From assembly GCF_900198195.1 (NCBI RefSeq), contig NZ_LT899436.1:2385001-2449000 (forward strand): 64,000 nucleotides of DNA, written 5' to 3'. Shown here piece after piece: positions 44,715 to 53,489 of the stretch; position 1 is the first letter of the stretch; each line of letters begins with the position of its first letter. The notes under the pieces are model-generated. The model made no database searches and was not told the origin of the DNA. It saw nothing but the letters and a program-made list of their open reading frames with translations. This stretch comes from Tenacibaculum jejuense (GTDB lineage: Bacteria; Bacteroidota; Bacteroidia; Flavobacteriales; Flavobacteriaceae). The position numbers and the translations under genes were made by a program.

Positions 44715-44799
44715 ACTAATTACTCCATATCATTTACTCAATAAAAAGCTGTTTTCACTCAATATGAATTGTAAAAACTATACCTGTAAACTACTTTTA
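44715..44799 (+). promoter_or_regulatory. Triple 21-bp-phased repeat and promoter of small RNA 2
   Basis: ACTCAATA at 44736-44743 and 44757-44764 (21-bp step), preceded at exactly 21 bp by a weaker copy ACTAATTA (44715-44722). Four bases later TTG (44769-44771), 20-base spacer, then TACTTTTA (44792-44799). Geometry is identical to the site at 43854. Confidence 0.68.
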
Positions 44800-44803
44800 A
44801 AGT

Positions 44804-44944
44804 GAGAAAGAAAAACAATTAGTTGATTAAAAAAAGTGAATTAGAGATCAAAAAAAATTGCTAGAAAAGGAAAGATGTAATTTTAAGTTTGTTTTAGGGG
44901 TTGTATAAAACTCACCAAAGTGCTATGATTTTGGTGAGTTTTTA
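44804..44944 (+). ncRNA. Predicted small RNA 2 (tandem family)
   Basis: About 140 nt. Starts with the same GAGAAAGAAAAACAA block (44804-44818), again 12 bases after the start of the -7 box, and holds the identical 20-nt core AAAAATTGCTAGAAAAGGAA (44853-44872), then TGTAATTTT and a terminator whose loop reads GTGCTATGAT. Compared with small RNA 1 it lacks the second degenerate box. No coding potential. It converges on the class D beta-lactamase gene; its terminator abuts that gene's stop codon. Confidence 0.65.
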
Positions 44945-44949
44945 CTTTT
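44907..44949. terminator. Terminator shared by small RNA 2 and the beta-lactamase gene
   Basis: Arms AAAACTCACCAAA (44907-44919) and TTTGGTGAGTTTT (44930-44942), T run TTTTT on the plus strand and TTTT on the minus strand, so it can work in both directions. Confidence 0.85.
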
Positions 44950-45799
44950 ATTGCATACAGTTAAGGTTCTTCAAAGCTTCCATAGTTATTTGTTTTCTTG
45001 CTTTTGGAAACAAACTCATATCAAATTCCGGTAAAGGTTCAACATTTGTGGCGAAGTAAATCACATTATCATTTTTTTCTACATAGCCTACAAACCATCC
45101 ATTACTCTTTTCATCTACGATAGACCAACCTGTTTTACCACTTAATTTATAAACTTCATTATCATTTATAACCATCATTCTTTTCATGATAACAACTGTT
45201 CTCTTATCTATTGGTAATTCAACATTGTAGAAACGACGTAAGAAATCAATTTGTTGAAATTGTGTAATTTTTGAGTTTCCTTGAAGCCAAAAATTATCGA
45301 TCGTTGTTGAATCTAATTCTATGCTACCATAATCTAGCTTAGCTACATTATCTCGCATTCGTTGTACTCCTATTTTCCTAGCAATTTCTTGATAGCACGG
45401 TACGCATGAATAGTGAAATGCCTTTTTAAAGGTTAAGTCTTGTTCCCATAACTTTAATCTTCTCGACTCATCACTCCATTTTAAAAGCGTACTATCATTA
45501 TTTACAATTCCTAATTCTAAAGCAATTATTGAATTTGGAATTTTATAAGTAGATGCTGGTAATTTCCCTGTTTTTGCCCAATCAAAATCATTGGAATAAT
45601 AAGTTTTCTTCTGAGTATCGTAAACAAGAATTGAACCTTTTAATTTTTCTCTATCTAGTATTTTCTGAATAGAGATAACCAAACTATCTTTTTGAGACTC
45701 ATTTTTAAGCACGCCTGCTTTTATATTTTGTTTTTTTGTCTCTTTACATGAAACAATAAGTAATAAAATCAGAAGAAGTTTAAATAATTTCATAGTCAA
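44948..45799 (-). CDS. Class D (OXA-type) beta-lactamase, lipoprotein
   Basis: 283 aa. Signal with lipobox IVSC (Cys18). Active-site motifs: STYK (83-86, nucleophile Ser83 and carboxylatable Lys86), SCV (131-133), YGS (157-159, in place of YGN), KTG (222-224), and the conserved DWAKTG and GWFVGY segments. Acts in the periplasm, hydrolysing penicillins and perhaps others. No transposon or integron feature surrounds it and its composition matches neighbours, so it looks like an intrinsic chromosomal enzyme. Hydrolysis spectrum cannot be read from sequence here. A BlaR-like sensor role is unlikely (no membrane protease domain). Confidence 0.92.
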   Translation of the reverse strand: MTMKLFKLLLILLLIVSCKETKKQNIKAGVLKNESQKDSLVISIQKILDREKLKGSILVYDTQKKTYYSNDFDWAKTGKLPASTYKIPNSIIALELGIVNNDSTLLKWSDESRRLKLWEQDLTFKKAFHYSCVPCYQEIARKIGVQRMRDNVAKLDYGSIELDSTTIDNFWLQGNSKITQFQQIDFLRRFYNVELPIDKRTVVIMKRMMVINDNEVYKLSGKTGWSIVDEKSNGWFVGYVEKNDNVIYFATNVEPLPEFDMSLFPKARKQITMEALKNLNCMQ

Positions 45800-45858
45800 A
45801 TTTAAAAGAAAATAGCTCAGTGCAATACTGAGCTATTTAAAATTTTATGTATTTGAAT

Positions 45859-47322
45859 TTATATTCCTCTGATATAATTTGCTAAAGGGTCGTTAAATTG
45901 AAAACCTGTTGTAAAACGCTCTTTATTTAAAATTTTATATTCAGACAAAGCCCAAAGAATAAACTCTTTTAAGAAATATAAATCTTCTTTAGGAAATTCT
46001 GGTTGATATTTATGTATTAAACCATTTAGAGGCGTTATGCTATCTAGTTGTTCTTTAAAATAAGCATCATCCATATCATCTAATAATTCAATTGCATCTT
46101 TTGAATAGAACCATTGAGAAATTCCATCATAAGGAGTTTCTTCATCTTCTCTCTTTAGCTTTTTGATTTCTGGGAAAAGTTCAACAAAAATTGTTTTTAC
46201 AGCATTACTAATTAAAGACTGCGCTACAACATCTGCTCCTTCTTGTTCACCTTCGTATACCAATTCAATTTTTCCTGTAATTGCAGGAATTGTACCAAAG
46301 AAATCTAATAATCGTATTGATGTTTTATCATCTTCAGTTAACAAACTTCTGCGCTCTGCTGTACTCAATAAATTTTCAAATATCGAAATACTCATACGAG
46401 CACTTACGCCACTTTTTACATCTACATATTCACTTTCTCTGGCTTCAAAACTAATTTGTTCAACTAATCTTTTAGCTAATTTAGGTACGCAAACAGTGTC
46501 TTTTTGTCCTTGTAAAATTTTAGCTTCTTGTTCTGTAATTTTCTCTGCAATATCTACTGATTTCGGATAATGAGTTAAAATCTGCGATCCAATTCTATCT
46601 TTTAATGGCGTAACAATACTACCTCTATTTGTGTAATCTTCTGGATTTGCAGTAAAAATAAACTGAATATCTAGCGGTAAACGCAATTTAAAGCCTCGTA
46701 TTTGAATATCTCCTTCTTGAAGTATATTGAATAGAGAAACTTGAATTCGAGCCTGTAAATCGGGAATTTCATTAATTACAAAAATACAGCGATTTGCTCT
46801 TGGAATCATTCCGAAGTGAATTACTCGATCATCTGCATAATTCAATTTTAAGTTCATGGCTTTAATCGGATCAATATCACCAATTAAGTCTGCTACAGTT
46901 ACATCTGGAGTTGCTAACTTTTCAAAGAAACGTTCATCTCTATGTAACCAAGTAATTGGTGTATCATCTCCACGATCTGCAATTAATTCTTTTGCAAAAC
47001 GAGATAGAGGATTGAAAGGATCGTCATTAATTTCTGAACCTCCAACAACGGGAACATATTCGTCTAATAAAGTAACCATTAAACGAGCTAATCTGGTTTT
47101 AGCTTGCCCTCTTAATCCTAAGAGATTTATATTATGTTTAGACAAAATTGCTGTTTCTAGCTCTGGAATTACTGAGTTTTCGTAACCCCAAACACCTTCA
47201 AAAACAGTTTCTTGATTTTTTAGTTTTTTAATTAAATTATTTCTTAACTCATCTTTAATAGAAATCGATTTACAACCTGCTTCTTTTAAAGCGCCTAATG
47301 TTTTTATTTCGGTATACTTCAT
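45859..47322 (-). CDS. AAA+ ATPase, magnesium-chelatase ChlI/BchI-like
   Basis: 487 aa. P-loop GLRGQAKTR (about 69-77), Walker B region CIFVINEIPD, sensor FTANPEDYTNRGSIVTPLKDRIGSQI, as in ChlI/MoxR-type AAA+ proteins. No porphyrin pathway genes are nearby, so it is not a chlorophyll enzyme. It lies three bases after a VWA-domain gene, the classic MoxR/VWA pair that acts as a protein- or metal-insertion chaperone. Client unknown. Confidence 0.88.
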   Translation of the reverse strand: MKYTEIKTLGALKEAGCKSISIKDELRNNLIKKLKNQETVFEGVWGYENSVIPELETAILSKHNINLLGLRGQAKTRLARLMVTLLDEYVPVVGGSEINDDPFNPLSRFAKELIADRGDDTPITWLHRDERFFEKLATPDVTVADLIGDIDPIKAMNLKLNYADDRVIHFGMIPRANRCIFVINEIPDLQARIQVSLFNILQEGDIQIRGFKLRLPLDIQFIFTANPEDYTNRGSIVTPLKDRIGSQILTHYPKSVDIAEKITEQEAKILQGQKDTVCVPKLAKRLVEQISFEARESEYVDVKSGVSARMSISIFENLLSTAERRSLLTEDDKTSIRLLDFFGTIPAITGKIELVYEGEQEGADVVAQSLISNAVKTIFVELFPEIKKLKREDEETPYDGISQWFYSKDAIELLDDMDDAYFKEQLDSITPLNGLIHKYQPEFPKEDLYFLKEFILWALSEYKILNKERFTTGFQFNDPLANYIRGI

Positions 47323-47325
47323 AAT

Positions 47326-48468
47326 TTATATTCCTCGTATTCTTTTTTTTCTGTTCTGTTCATAATCTTCAAAAATCATTTCCCCTAAACCTTTAAGTCC
47401 TGTGTAAAATGCTTTTCCTTGATTTGCTTGTGTAAAATGACGGATAAATTGCATCAAATATGGATCTTGAGCAATCATAAATGTGGTAATTGGAATGTGT
47501 AACTTTCTTGCCTGAGAAGCCATTTTATAACACTTCTCTACGATGTATTTATCTAAACCATTACTATTTTTATAATATGTTCCATCTGGTAAACGTAAAC
47601 AACTAGGTTTACCATCGGTAATCATAAAAATTTGTTTATTGGTATTACGCTTTCTTCGTAAAATATCCATAGCCAATTGTAAACCTGCTACAGTGTTTGT
47701 GTGATATGGACCTACTTTTAAATACGGAAGTTCTTTTACAGAAATTGGCCAAGCATCGTTACCAAAAACTAAAATATCGATAGTATCTTTCGGGTAACGT
47801 GTTTTTATTAACTCTGTTAAAGCCATTGCTACCTTTTTAGCAGGTGTTATTCTATCTTCACCATACAATATCATACTATGACTGATATCAATCATTAAAA
47901 CCGTACTCATTTGAGCTTTAAAATTGGTTTCTTCTACAACTAAGTCTTGTTCAGTTAGAGAAAAATTACCTATTCCGTTATTGATTTGAGCATTTTTAAT
48001 ACTCTCTGTCATAGAAATTCGATCTAAAGCATCACCAAAATGGAAGTTTCTGAGTTCTCCTGTGTGTTCATCACCTTGACCTGTGGTTTTCGTTTTATGG
48101 TTTCCTAAACGACTTTTTTTTAGTTTACCAAAAATTTGATCTAACGCATTCTGACGAATAGCTTGTTCTGTTTTAGAAGTGATTTTTAATTTCCCATCAC
48201 CATTTCCTGTTCCATCTTTTGGATCATCAAACTCTTCTCGGATATAACCTTTATTTTTTAAGTCTTCAAGGAAATCATCTAAAGTATATTCAGGTGTGGT
48301 TAACTTATATTCTTTGTCTAATTGTTTTAACCATTCGAAAGCTTCATCGAAATCACCAGAAGTGTATGTGATCAATTCTTTGAAAATATCAAAAAGTTTA
48401 TCGAATGGCGGAATCTGCTTTTCTTCAAATTTTTCAAAACGCAGTCCTTTTTTAAACTGATTAATCAT
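47326..48468 (-). CDS. VWA-domain protein, partner of the ChlI-like ATPase
   Basis: 380 aa. The C-terminal half is a von Willebrand A domain with MIDAS residues DISHS (about 193-197) and downstream ITDG, so it should bind a divalent metal. The N-terminal half is a charged linker (KDGTGNGDGKLKITSK). Cytoplasmic; no signal. It precedes and is coupled to the AAA+ gene. Confidence 0.87.
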   Translation of the reverse strand: MINQFKKGLRFEKFEEKQIPPFDKLFDIFKELITYTSGDFDEAFEWLKQLDKEYKLTTPEYTLDDFLEDLKNKGYIREEFDDPKDGTGNGDGKLKITSKTEQAIRQNALDQIFGKLKKSRLGNHKTKTTGQGDEHTGELRNFHFGDALDRISMTESIKNAQINNGIGNFSLTEQDLVVEETNFKAQMSTVLMIDISHSMILYGEDRITPAKKVAMALTELIKTRYPKDTIDILVFGNDAWPISVKELPYLKVGPYHTNTVAGLQLAMDILRRKRNTNKQIFMITDGKPSCLRLPDGTYYKNSNGLDKYIVEKCYKMASQARKLHIPITTFMIAQDPYLMQFIRHFTQANQGKAFYTGLKGLGEMIFEDYEQNRKKRIRGI

Positions 48469-48549
48469 AGTATAAAAATACGGCTATTTGTATTTTTACA
48501 CCAAGTTTGGAAATCATAACTACCACTATTTAGAATTATTTTAACATTA

Positions 48550-49365
48550 ATGCACTTTAAAAACAAAGAAATACAATTACAATATCAGGGTTATTTACAA
48601 ACCAAACCACTATGGATCAATACTTTAGATAAACTAATTCAATTAACTGATTATCAATACGATTACGAAAGTTTATTTAAACTTAAAATTGATAGCAATC
48701 CTAGACTAGGAAAATTAGTTGAACAATTTGTTTTTAATGAACTTAATGAAAATGAAAACATTGGTATTATTACTGAAAATCTACAAATACAAAATGATAA
48801 AATAACTGTAGGAGAAATAGATTGTATCCTTTTACAAAACGATATACCTCATCATTTAGAAATCATTTACAAGTTTTATTTATATGACTCTTCTGTGGGA
48901 AATTCTGAGATTGAACATTGGATTGGTCCTAATAGAAATGATAGTTTTTATCAGAAATATGAAAAATTGATTCATAAACAACTTCCTTTACTATACAATG
49001 AAAAAACTATTGAAACCTTAAAAAAATATAATTTAAATGTAAAAGATATTCACCAGAAAGTACTTTTTAAAGCGCAATTATTTCCCCATTTAAATGATCT
49101 AAAAAAAGATTTTCCTGTAATTAATAACGAATGTATTGAAGGATTTTATATTTATGAAAAAGAATTAAATTTATTTGAAGATTGTAAGTTTTTTATCCCT
49201 ACAAAACACAATTGGTTAGTAAAACCACACTACAATGTAGATTGGCTATCGTACAAAGATTTTAGAGAAAAGTTAGTATTATTTTTAAATAAAAAAAGCT
49301 CTCCATTATTTTGGTTGAAAAAAAATAATGGCGAGCTTTACAAAGTTTTCATAGTTTGGTGGTAG
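48550..49365 (+). CDS. DUF1853 family protein
   Basis: 271 aa. Family features: RLGKLVEQFVFNEL, IGEIDCILLQND-like VGEIDCILL, HLEIIYKFYLYD and GWIGPNRND-like HWIGPNRNDSFYQKYEKLIHKQLPLL. The E-D-E-K arrangement (E92 region, HxEIxYKF) resembles a PD-(D/E)XK nuclease-like core, by which the family may be nucleases; this is inference. Divergent from the VWA gene. Confidence 0.87.
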   Translation: MHFKNKEIQLQYQGYLQTKPLWINTLDKLIQLTDYQYDYESLFKLKIDSNPRLGKLVEQFVFNELNENENIGIITENLQIQNDKITVGEIDCILLQNDIPHHLEIIYKFYLYDSSVGNSEIEHWIGPNRNDSFYQKYEKLIHKQLPLLYNEKTIETLKKYNLNVKDIHQKVLFKAQLFPHLNDLKKDFPVINNECIEGFYIYEKELNLFEDCKFFIPTKHNWLVKPHYNVDWLSYKDFREKLVLFLNKKSSPLFWLKKNNGELYKVFIVWW

Positions 49366-49400
49366 CAATAACCACCTCACAGCAATTGGAATATATACTT

Positions 49401-49514
49401 TTATATAATAGGTAAATCTTTAAAATGTTTTACCATTAAAAAAAATGTTCCGCATAATACAGTCACTGTTAATGCTGTATACATTGCATAATTTAAAACT
49501 TTTTTCATGTTCAT
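49401..49514 (-). CDS. Small single-pass membrane protein
   Basis: 37 aa starting MNMKKVLNYAMYT, with one hydrophobic helix (ALTVTVLCGTFFLMV) and a short basic tail KHFKDLPII. A start at the internal MKK (49508) is equally possible. No named family recognised; short membrane proteins of this look are common in flavobacteria but the ORF could also be spurious. It fills the gap between DUF1853 and the T9SS protein. Confidence 0.4.
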   Translation of the reverse strand: MNMKKVLNYAMYTALTVTVLCGTFFLMVKHFKDLPII

Positions 49515-49624
49515 ATCAATAGAAATTTAGTGGATTACATGTATATTACAACTCAATTTCAAAAATCCCTACCCTAGGTACATATTTTTAACACCTATTG
49601 ACTCTTCTTTTAATTAACTACTTT

Positions 49625-52408
49625 TTACTTTTTAATAAAATTTCGAGTAATTATACCCTTTGAAGTATAAATTTTAATAAAATAGGTTGAAGAAGGGATT
49701 TCACTTATAGAGAACTCTTTTTCTTTAATTACCATAATTTTTTGACCTAGAGTATTGTAAATTTCACCTTTAATAAAAATTATACTGTTACTAATTCTTA
49801 TGTTAAGACTTTCAATAGCAGGATTTGGATATACTGAAGATAACTTTAATTCACTGTGATAATCATTTATTGAAAGAGTTTTACCTAAGCTCTGATAATT
49901 TGATTTTATTTCAGTAATATTAATACTTCTATTCAATGTTTCAGTAAAACATCCTTCTACAAAAACTGAAATATAATATTCATAACTATTATTTGTAGTA
50001 TCTGCATCTATATCATTGAATGAATTAATGTTAGATGAAACGGAAGCTATTTCTTGAATTCCTTCTTGATTCTTATTCCTATAAATTTTATAGGTTGAGA
50101 AATTAGTTCCTTCATAATCAGACCAGTTTAAATTTACAGATCCATCTACTGCTACGTTGCTTTGTAAAAGTATAGACTTATGATTACTAGAGTTTGTAGA
50201 GACATTACCACAGTTATCAATCAACCTTACCTTATAATTATAAGGTTGTGATAAATTATTAGATGTATCATCTAAAAAAGAATTTTCATTTGATGCTATT
50301 GTGCCAATAACTGTATATACATTAGACACATTACTTTCCCTTAAAATTTCATAAAAAGCTACATTATAATTATTTTCATTATTTAAATATATTCTATTCT
50401 TTGTTTTTTCAGAATCATCGCTAGTTACGTAGCAAATACTTAACTCATTATACTGTGGTATTAAATTGATATCAAAACTTTCAGTGTAAGTATGATAAGC
50501 ATCTGATAATGATAAAATATAGGTACCATTAGGCAATCCGTTTAAATTTTGACTGTTTATTTGTTCTAATGGAACTATTCCTCCATTTATTGCAGACCAT
50601 TCGTAAGTCAACATACCAGAAGTATTACTAACATCAACTATTGAAATAGAACCTGTACCTCCCGAATTGCCTGAACAAAACGAATTATTTTTTTTAGTAA
50701 CAATATTTATATCGTTAGCATTAATTACTTCAACCTGAAAAACTTTTTCAAAGGATTGATTATTACCATCTGTGACTTTAACTCTAATTGATAAAACCTG
50801 TTGTAATTCGTAATCAAACAAAGCATTGTTTAATAACTCATTATTATTTATAGTAAAACTAGAATTATCATCATCACCTGTACCACTAACTAATTCAAAA
50901 GAATGATTATCATTCGGTAAATCTAAATCAACTGTAGAAAATTCCCCTATTACTTTAAAAATATTTTCTTGAATATTTTTATTAGATAGGATAATACTAG
51001 TAGGAAAATTATCATTTATAGGGTTGATAATTATATCTACTGTTGCTACATTACTTTCTAAATCTCCATCAAATATTTTGTACATAAATTTATCTGATGT
51101 TGTATCCGATCCATCATGCTGATAAGTAAATGTTCCATCAGTATTTAAGATTAAAGAACCATAGCTAGGTTCAGAAACTAGTAAGGTTGTCAATTTATTG
51201 TTTTCTACATCTGTATCATTATGTAAGATAGTCATTTCATTATTACCTAGTAAAGAAATAGAACTACCTTCAGATAATTCAATAAAATCATTGTTAGCTA
51301 CAGGTATATCATTTACAGGATTTACAGAGATATTTATGTTTGAAAAACTAGTTAAGCCTGAATTATCAGTAATTTCATATGGTATAGTTACAATACCATT
51401 AAAATTAATAGAAGGAACAAACAATATTGAATTATCTTCATTAATACTAATACTACCATTATCTAAAGAAATAACACCTTCAATAAATCTTTCATTATTA
51501 ATAGTAGTTATAATTAAACTATCTCCATCTCCATCTTTATCATTTAAAAGTGGATTTAAAACCAGAGAGTTATCTTCATCCACCATGTAATTATCTTCTA
51601 TAGCCTCAGGTATGTCTTCAATAGCAAGAACAAAGATTTCAATACTACTAGTTTTAGTTAAACCATTAGTATCTGAAATAACATAAGGTATAGAAACTCT
51701 ACCATTAAAATTCAGCTCTGGAGAAAAAACAAATGTGTTATCAGAATTAACTTGTAAAATTCCATTATCTACAGTAATCCGATCCGATGGAATATTACTA
51801 TTAATACTATCAAAACTATAATTTCCAATAATATCATCTAGAGGATTTGGTATACTAACTGGTGTATCTTCATCTGTGATAATAATATTTGTAAGATTAA
51901 TTATGAAGCTTAAATCACAATGATTAAAACTCGCATTACTATCAAAAACATCATCATCTAGATCACTAATTGCATATCCATTTCCATATAGTTCACCATC
52001 AGGATAAGAACATCCAGCTTTAAAGGTTTTTATTATTCCACTATCGCAATTCATACTAGAGCAAATGATATATGCATATTGAACTCCAGGTTCCAAAATT
52101 AAAGTTTCAGAAATATTAATCTTAGTTTCATTAGGATTAGGATTAATGAAAACTTCTGTTTCATGTAATATTCGATTATTTGGACCTTGAACTAATTTAA
52201 AGTAAGCATTATATCCGATATTCTCACTAGAATAAACAATTATGTTATTAATTATAGATTTTTTTGTTACAGTAAAAATTTGCCCCTGTCCTACATTAGA
52301 TTGAAAGGACGAAGACATATCTTGTTGTTCAATTGTAATATTTTGACCAAATATGTTTGTAATATTCACAATTAAAGCAATAAAAAAAATAAGGTATTTT
52401 TTTTTCAT
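49625..52408 (-). CDS. Large secreted cadherin-like protein with T9SS sorting domain
   Basis: 927 aa. Signal peptide 1-21. Residues about 175-460 hold repeated Ig/cadherin-like tandem units (EDTPVSIPNPLDDIIGNYSF, EDNSLVLNPLLNDKDGDGDSL, EGSSISLLGNNEMTILHNDTD), then a cadherin repeat (DLDLPNDNHSFELVSGTGDDDN), an immunoglobulin-like segment, two fibronectin-III-like regions (NVAVDGSVNLNWSDYEG) and a C-terminal T9SS type A tail (YPNPAIESLNIRI ... NFIKK). Exported through the outer membrane and attached or released, probably an adhesin. The minus-strand -7 box TACTTTTG lies at 52432-52425. Aspartate-rich loops suggest calcium binding. Confidence 0.88.
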   Translation of the reverse strand: MKKKYLIFFIALIVNITNIFGQNITIEQQDMSSSFQSNVGQGQIFTVTKKSIINNIIVYSSENIGYNAYFKLVQGPNNRILHETEVFINPNPNETKINISETLILEPGVQYAYIICSSMNCDSGIIKTFKAGCSYPDGELYGNGYAISDLDDDVFDSNASFNHCDLSFIINLTNIIITDEDTPVSIPNPLDDIIGNYSFDSINSNIPSDRITVDNGILQVNSDNTFVFSPELNFNGRVSIPYVISDTNGLTKTSSIEIFVLAIEDIPEAIEDNYMVDEDNSLVLNPLLNDKDGDGDSLIITTINNERFIEGVISLDNGSISINEDNSILFVPSINFNGIVTIPYEITDNSGLTSFSNINISVNPVNDIPVANNDFIELSEGSSISLLGNNEMTILHNDTDVENNKLTTLLVSEPSYGSLILNTDGTFTYQHDGSDTTSDKFMYKIFDGDLESNVATVDIIINPINDNFPTSIILSNKNIQENIFKVIGEFSTVDLDLPNDNHSFELVSGTGDDDNSSFTINNNELLNNALFDYELQQVLSIRVKVTDGNNQSFEKVFQVEVINANDINIVTKKNNSFCSGNSGGTGSISIVDVSNTSGMLTYEWSAINGGIVPLEQINSQNLNGLPNGTYILSLSDAYHTYTESFDINLIPQYNELSICYVTSDDSEKTKNRIYLNNENNYNVAFYEILRESNVSNVYTVIGTIASNENSFLDDTSNNLSQPYNYKVRLIDNCGNVSTNSSNHKSILLQSNVAVDGSVNLNWSDYEGTNFSTYKIYRNKNQEGIQEIASVSSNINSFNDIDADTTNNSYEYYISVFVEGCFTETLNRSINITEIKSNYQSLGKTLSINDYHSELKLSSVYPNPAIESLNIRISNSIIFIKGEIYNTLGQKIMVIKEKEFSISEIPSSTYFIKIYTSKGIITRNFIKK

Positions 52409-52424
52409 AGGATTGTTTTTTGTG

Positions 52425-52432
52425 CAAAAGTA
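52425..52432 (-). promoter_or_regulatory. -7 box of the T9SS protein gene
   Basis: Minus-strand TACTTTTG (TAnnTTTG) 17 bases before the ATG at 52408. The leader is therefore very short. Confidence 0.55.
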
Positions 52433-52528
52433 TTTACTTTTTACTTTAAATTTAAACTTTTATTTATTTTTTTTGCGTAAAAGTGAACGTTATCTATAGT
52501 CCTATTGTTAATTAAGATACTAATTAGT

Positions 52529-53449
52529 TTAAGTTTTCTGAGATGGTCGTACTTTCTGTTTAGCAATTCTTTTTCTTGAGGTAATAAAATATACTCCTGT
52601 TAGCAGTACAAATGTAGCTATAATAGATTGATTTGTTAACTTTTCATCTAAAAAATACCAACCCAAAAATAATGCGACTACTGGATTTACATAGGCTGAT
52701 GTTGACACTTTCTCTGGAGATACAACTTTTAATAGATAGTTAAAGGCTGTAAAAGCGACAATACTTCCAAAAAGTATTAGAAAAACTACAGCCATTTGAA
52801 CTTTATAACTTATAGTTTTTATTGTAGAAATATCTTCTTTAAAAGCAAGACTACAAAATATTAATAACACACTAGATATAAACATTTGATAACCTGTACT
52901 CACTAAAAAGTTTTTAGGTAAATCAGCTTTAGATACAAACACACTACCATAACTCCAACTTAATACACAAGACAACATCATAAAAATACCTAAAACCATT
53001 CCTTCAGATGTAGCTATTGTTTTTTGACTTACCAACAAATACATTCCTAAAAGACCTAATCCTACTCCAATAATTGATTTTTTTTGCATTTTTTTTCCAT
53101 CTATTAAACGAAGTAAGAATAAAACAAATAGCGGTTGTGTAGATGCTAAAAGTGCTGCAAAACCAGTATCTACATATTTTAAAGCCCAAACAAAAACACC
53201 ATTACCATACACTAAAAATAAAAAACCTGCTATAGTTGAATTTAAGAATTGTTGCCTTGTTATTTTTATTGATTTTTTAAGTAGTTTGGCGATAACAAGT
53301 ATTAAAATGCCCGCCATACTAAAACGTATTGCGGCCAAAAATAGCGGTGGTAATTCTGATACTGCTATTTTATTGAAAAGATAAGTTGATCCCCAAACAA
53401 AATAAATTGAAAAAAAGGCTAATATTATAAGTAATTTTTGCTTGTTCAT
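52529..53449 (-). CDS. EamA/RhaT-type DMT transporter
   Basis: 306 aa, ten membrane helices. Family marks: FVWGSTYLFNKIAVSELPPLFLAAIRF at the start, STQPLFVLFLLRLIDGKKMQKKSIIGVGLGLLGMYLL in the middle and SAYVNPVVALFLGWYFLDEKLTNQSIIATFVLLTGVYFI near the end. Exports an unknown metabolite. Separated by 40 bases from the methyltransferase gene on the same strand. Confidence 0.92.
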   Translation of the reverse strand: MNKQKLLIILAFFSIYFVWGSTYLFNKIAVSELPPLFLAAIRFSMAGILILVIAKLLKKSIKITRQQFLNSTIAGFLFLVYGNGVFVWALKYVDTGFAALLASTQPLFVLFLLRLIDGKKMQKKSIIGVGLGLLGMYLLVSQKTIATSEGMVLGIFMMLSCVLSWSYGSVFVSKADLPKNFLVSTGYQMFISSVLLIFCSLAFKEDISTIKTISYKVQMAVVFLILFGSIVAFTAFNYLLKVVSPEKVSTSAYVNPVVALFLGWYFLDEKLTNQSIIATFVLLTGVYFITSRKRIAKQKVRPSQKT

Positions 53450-53489
53450 TGGTCTAAGGTAATGCTTATTCTTGTATCAAATTGTATAA

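Noticed and set aside
44948..45799. Mobile resistance cassette carrying the class D beta-lactamase
   Set aside because: No integrase, attC-like site, insertion sequence or compositional break; it appears chromosomal.
46163..47185. Plus-strand open frames opposite the ChlI-like gene
   Set aside because: Serine-rich low-complexity translations antisense to conserved AAA+ motifs; shadow frames.
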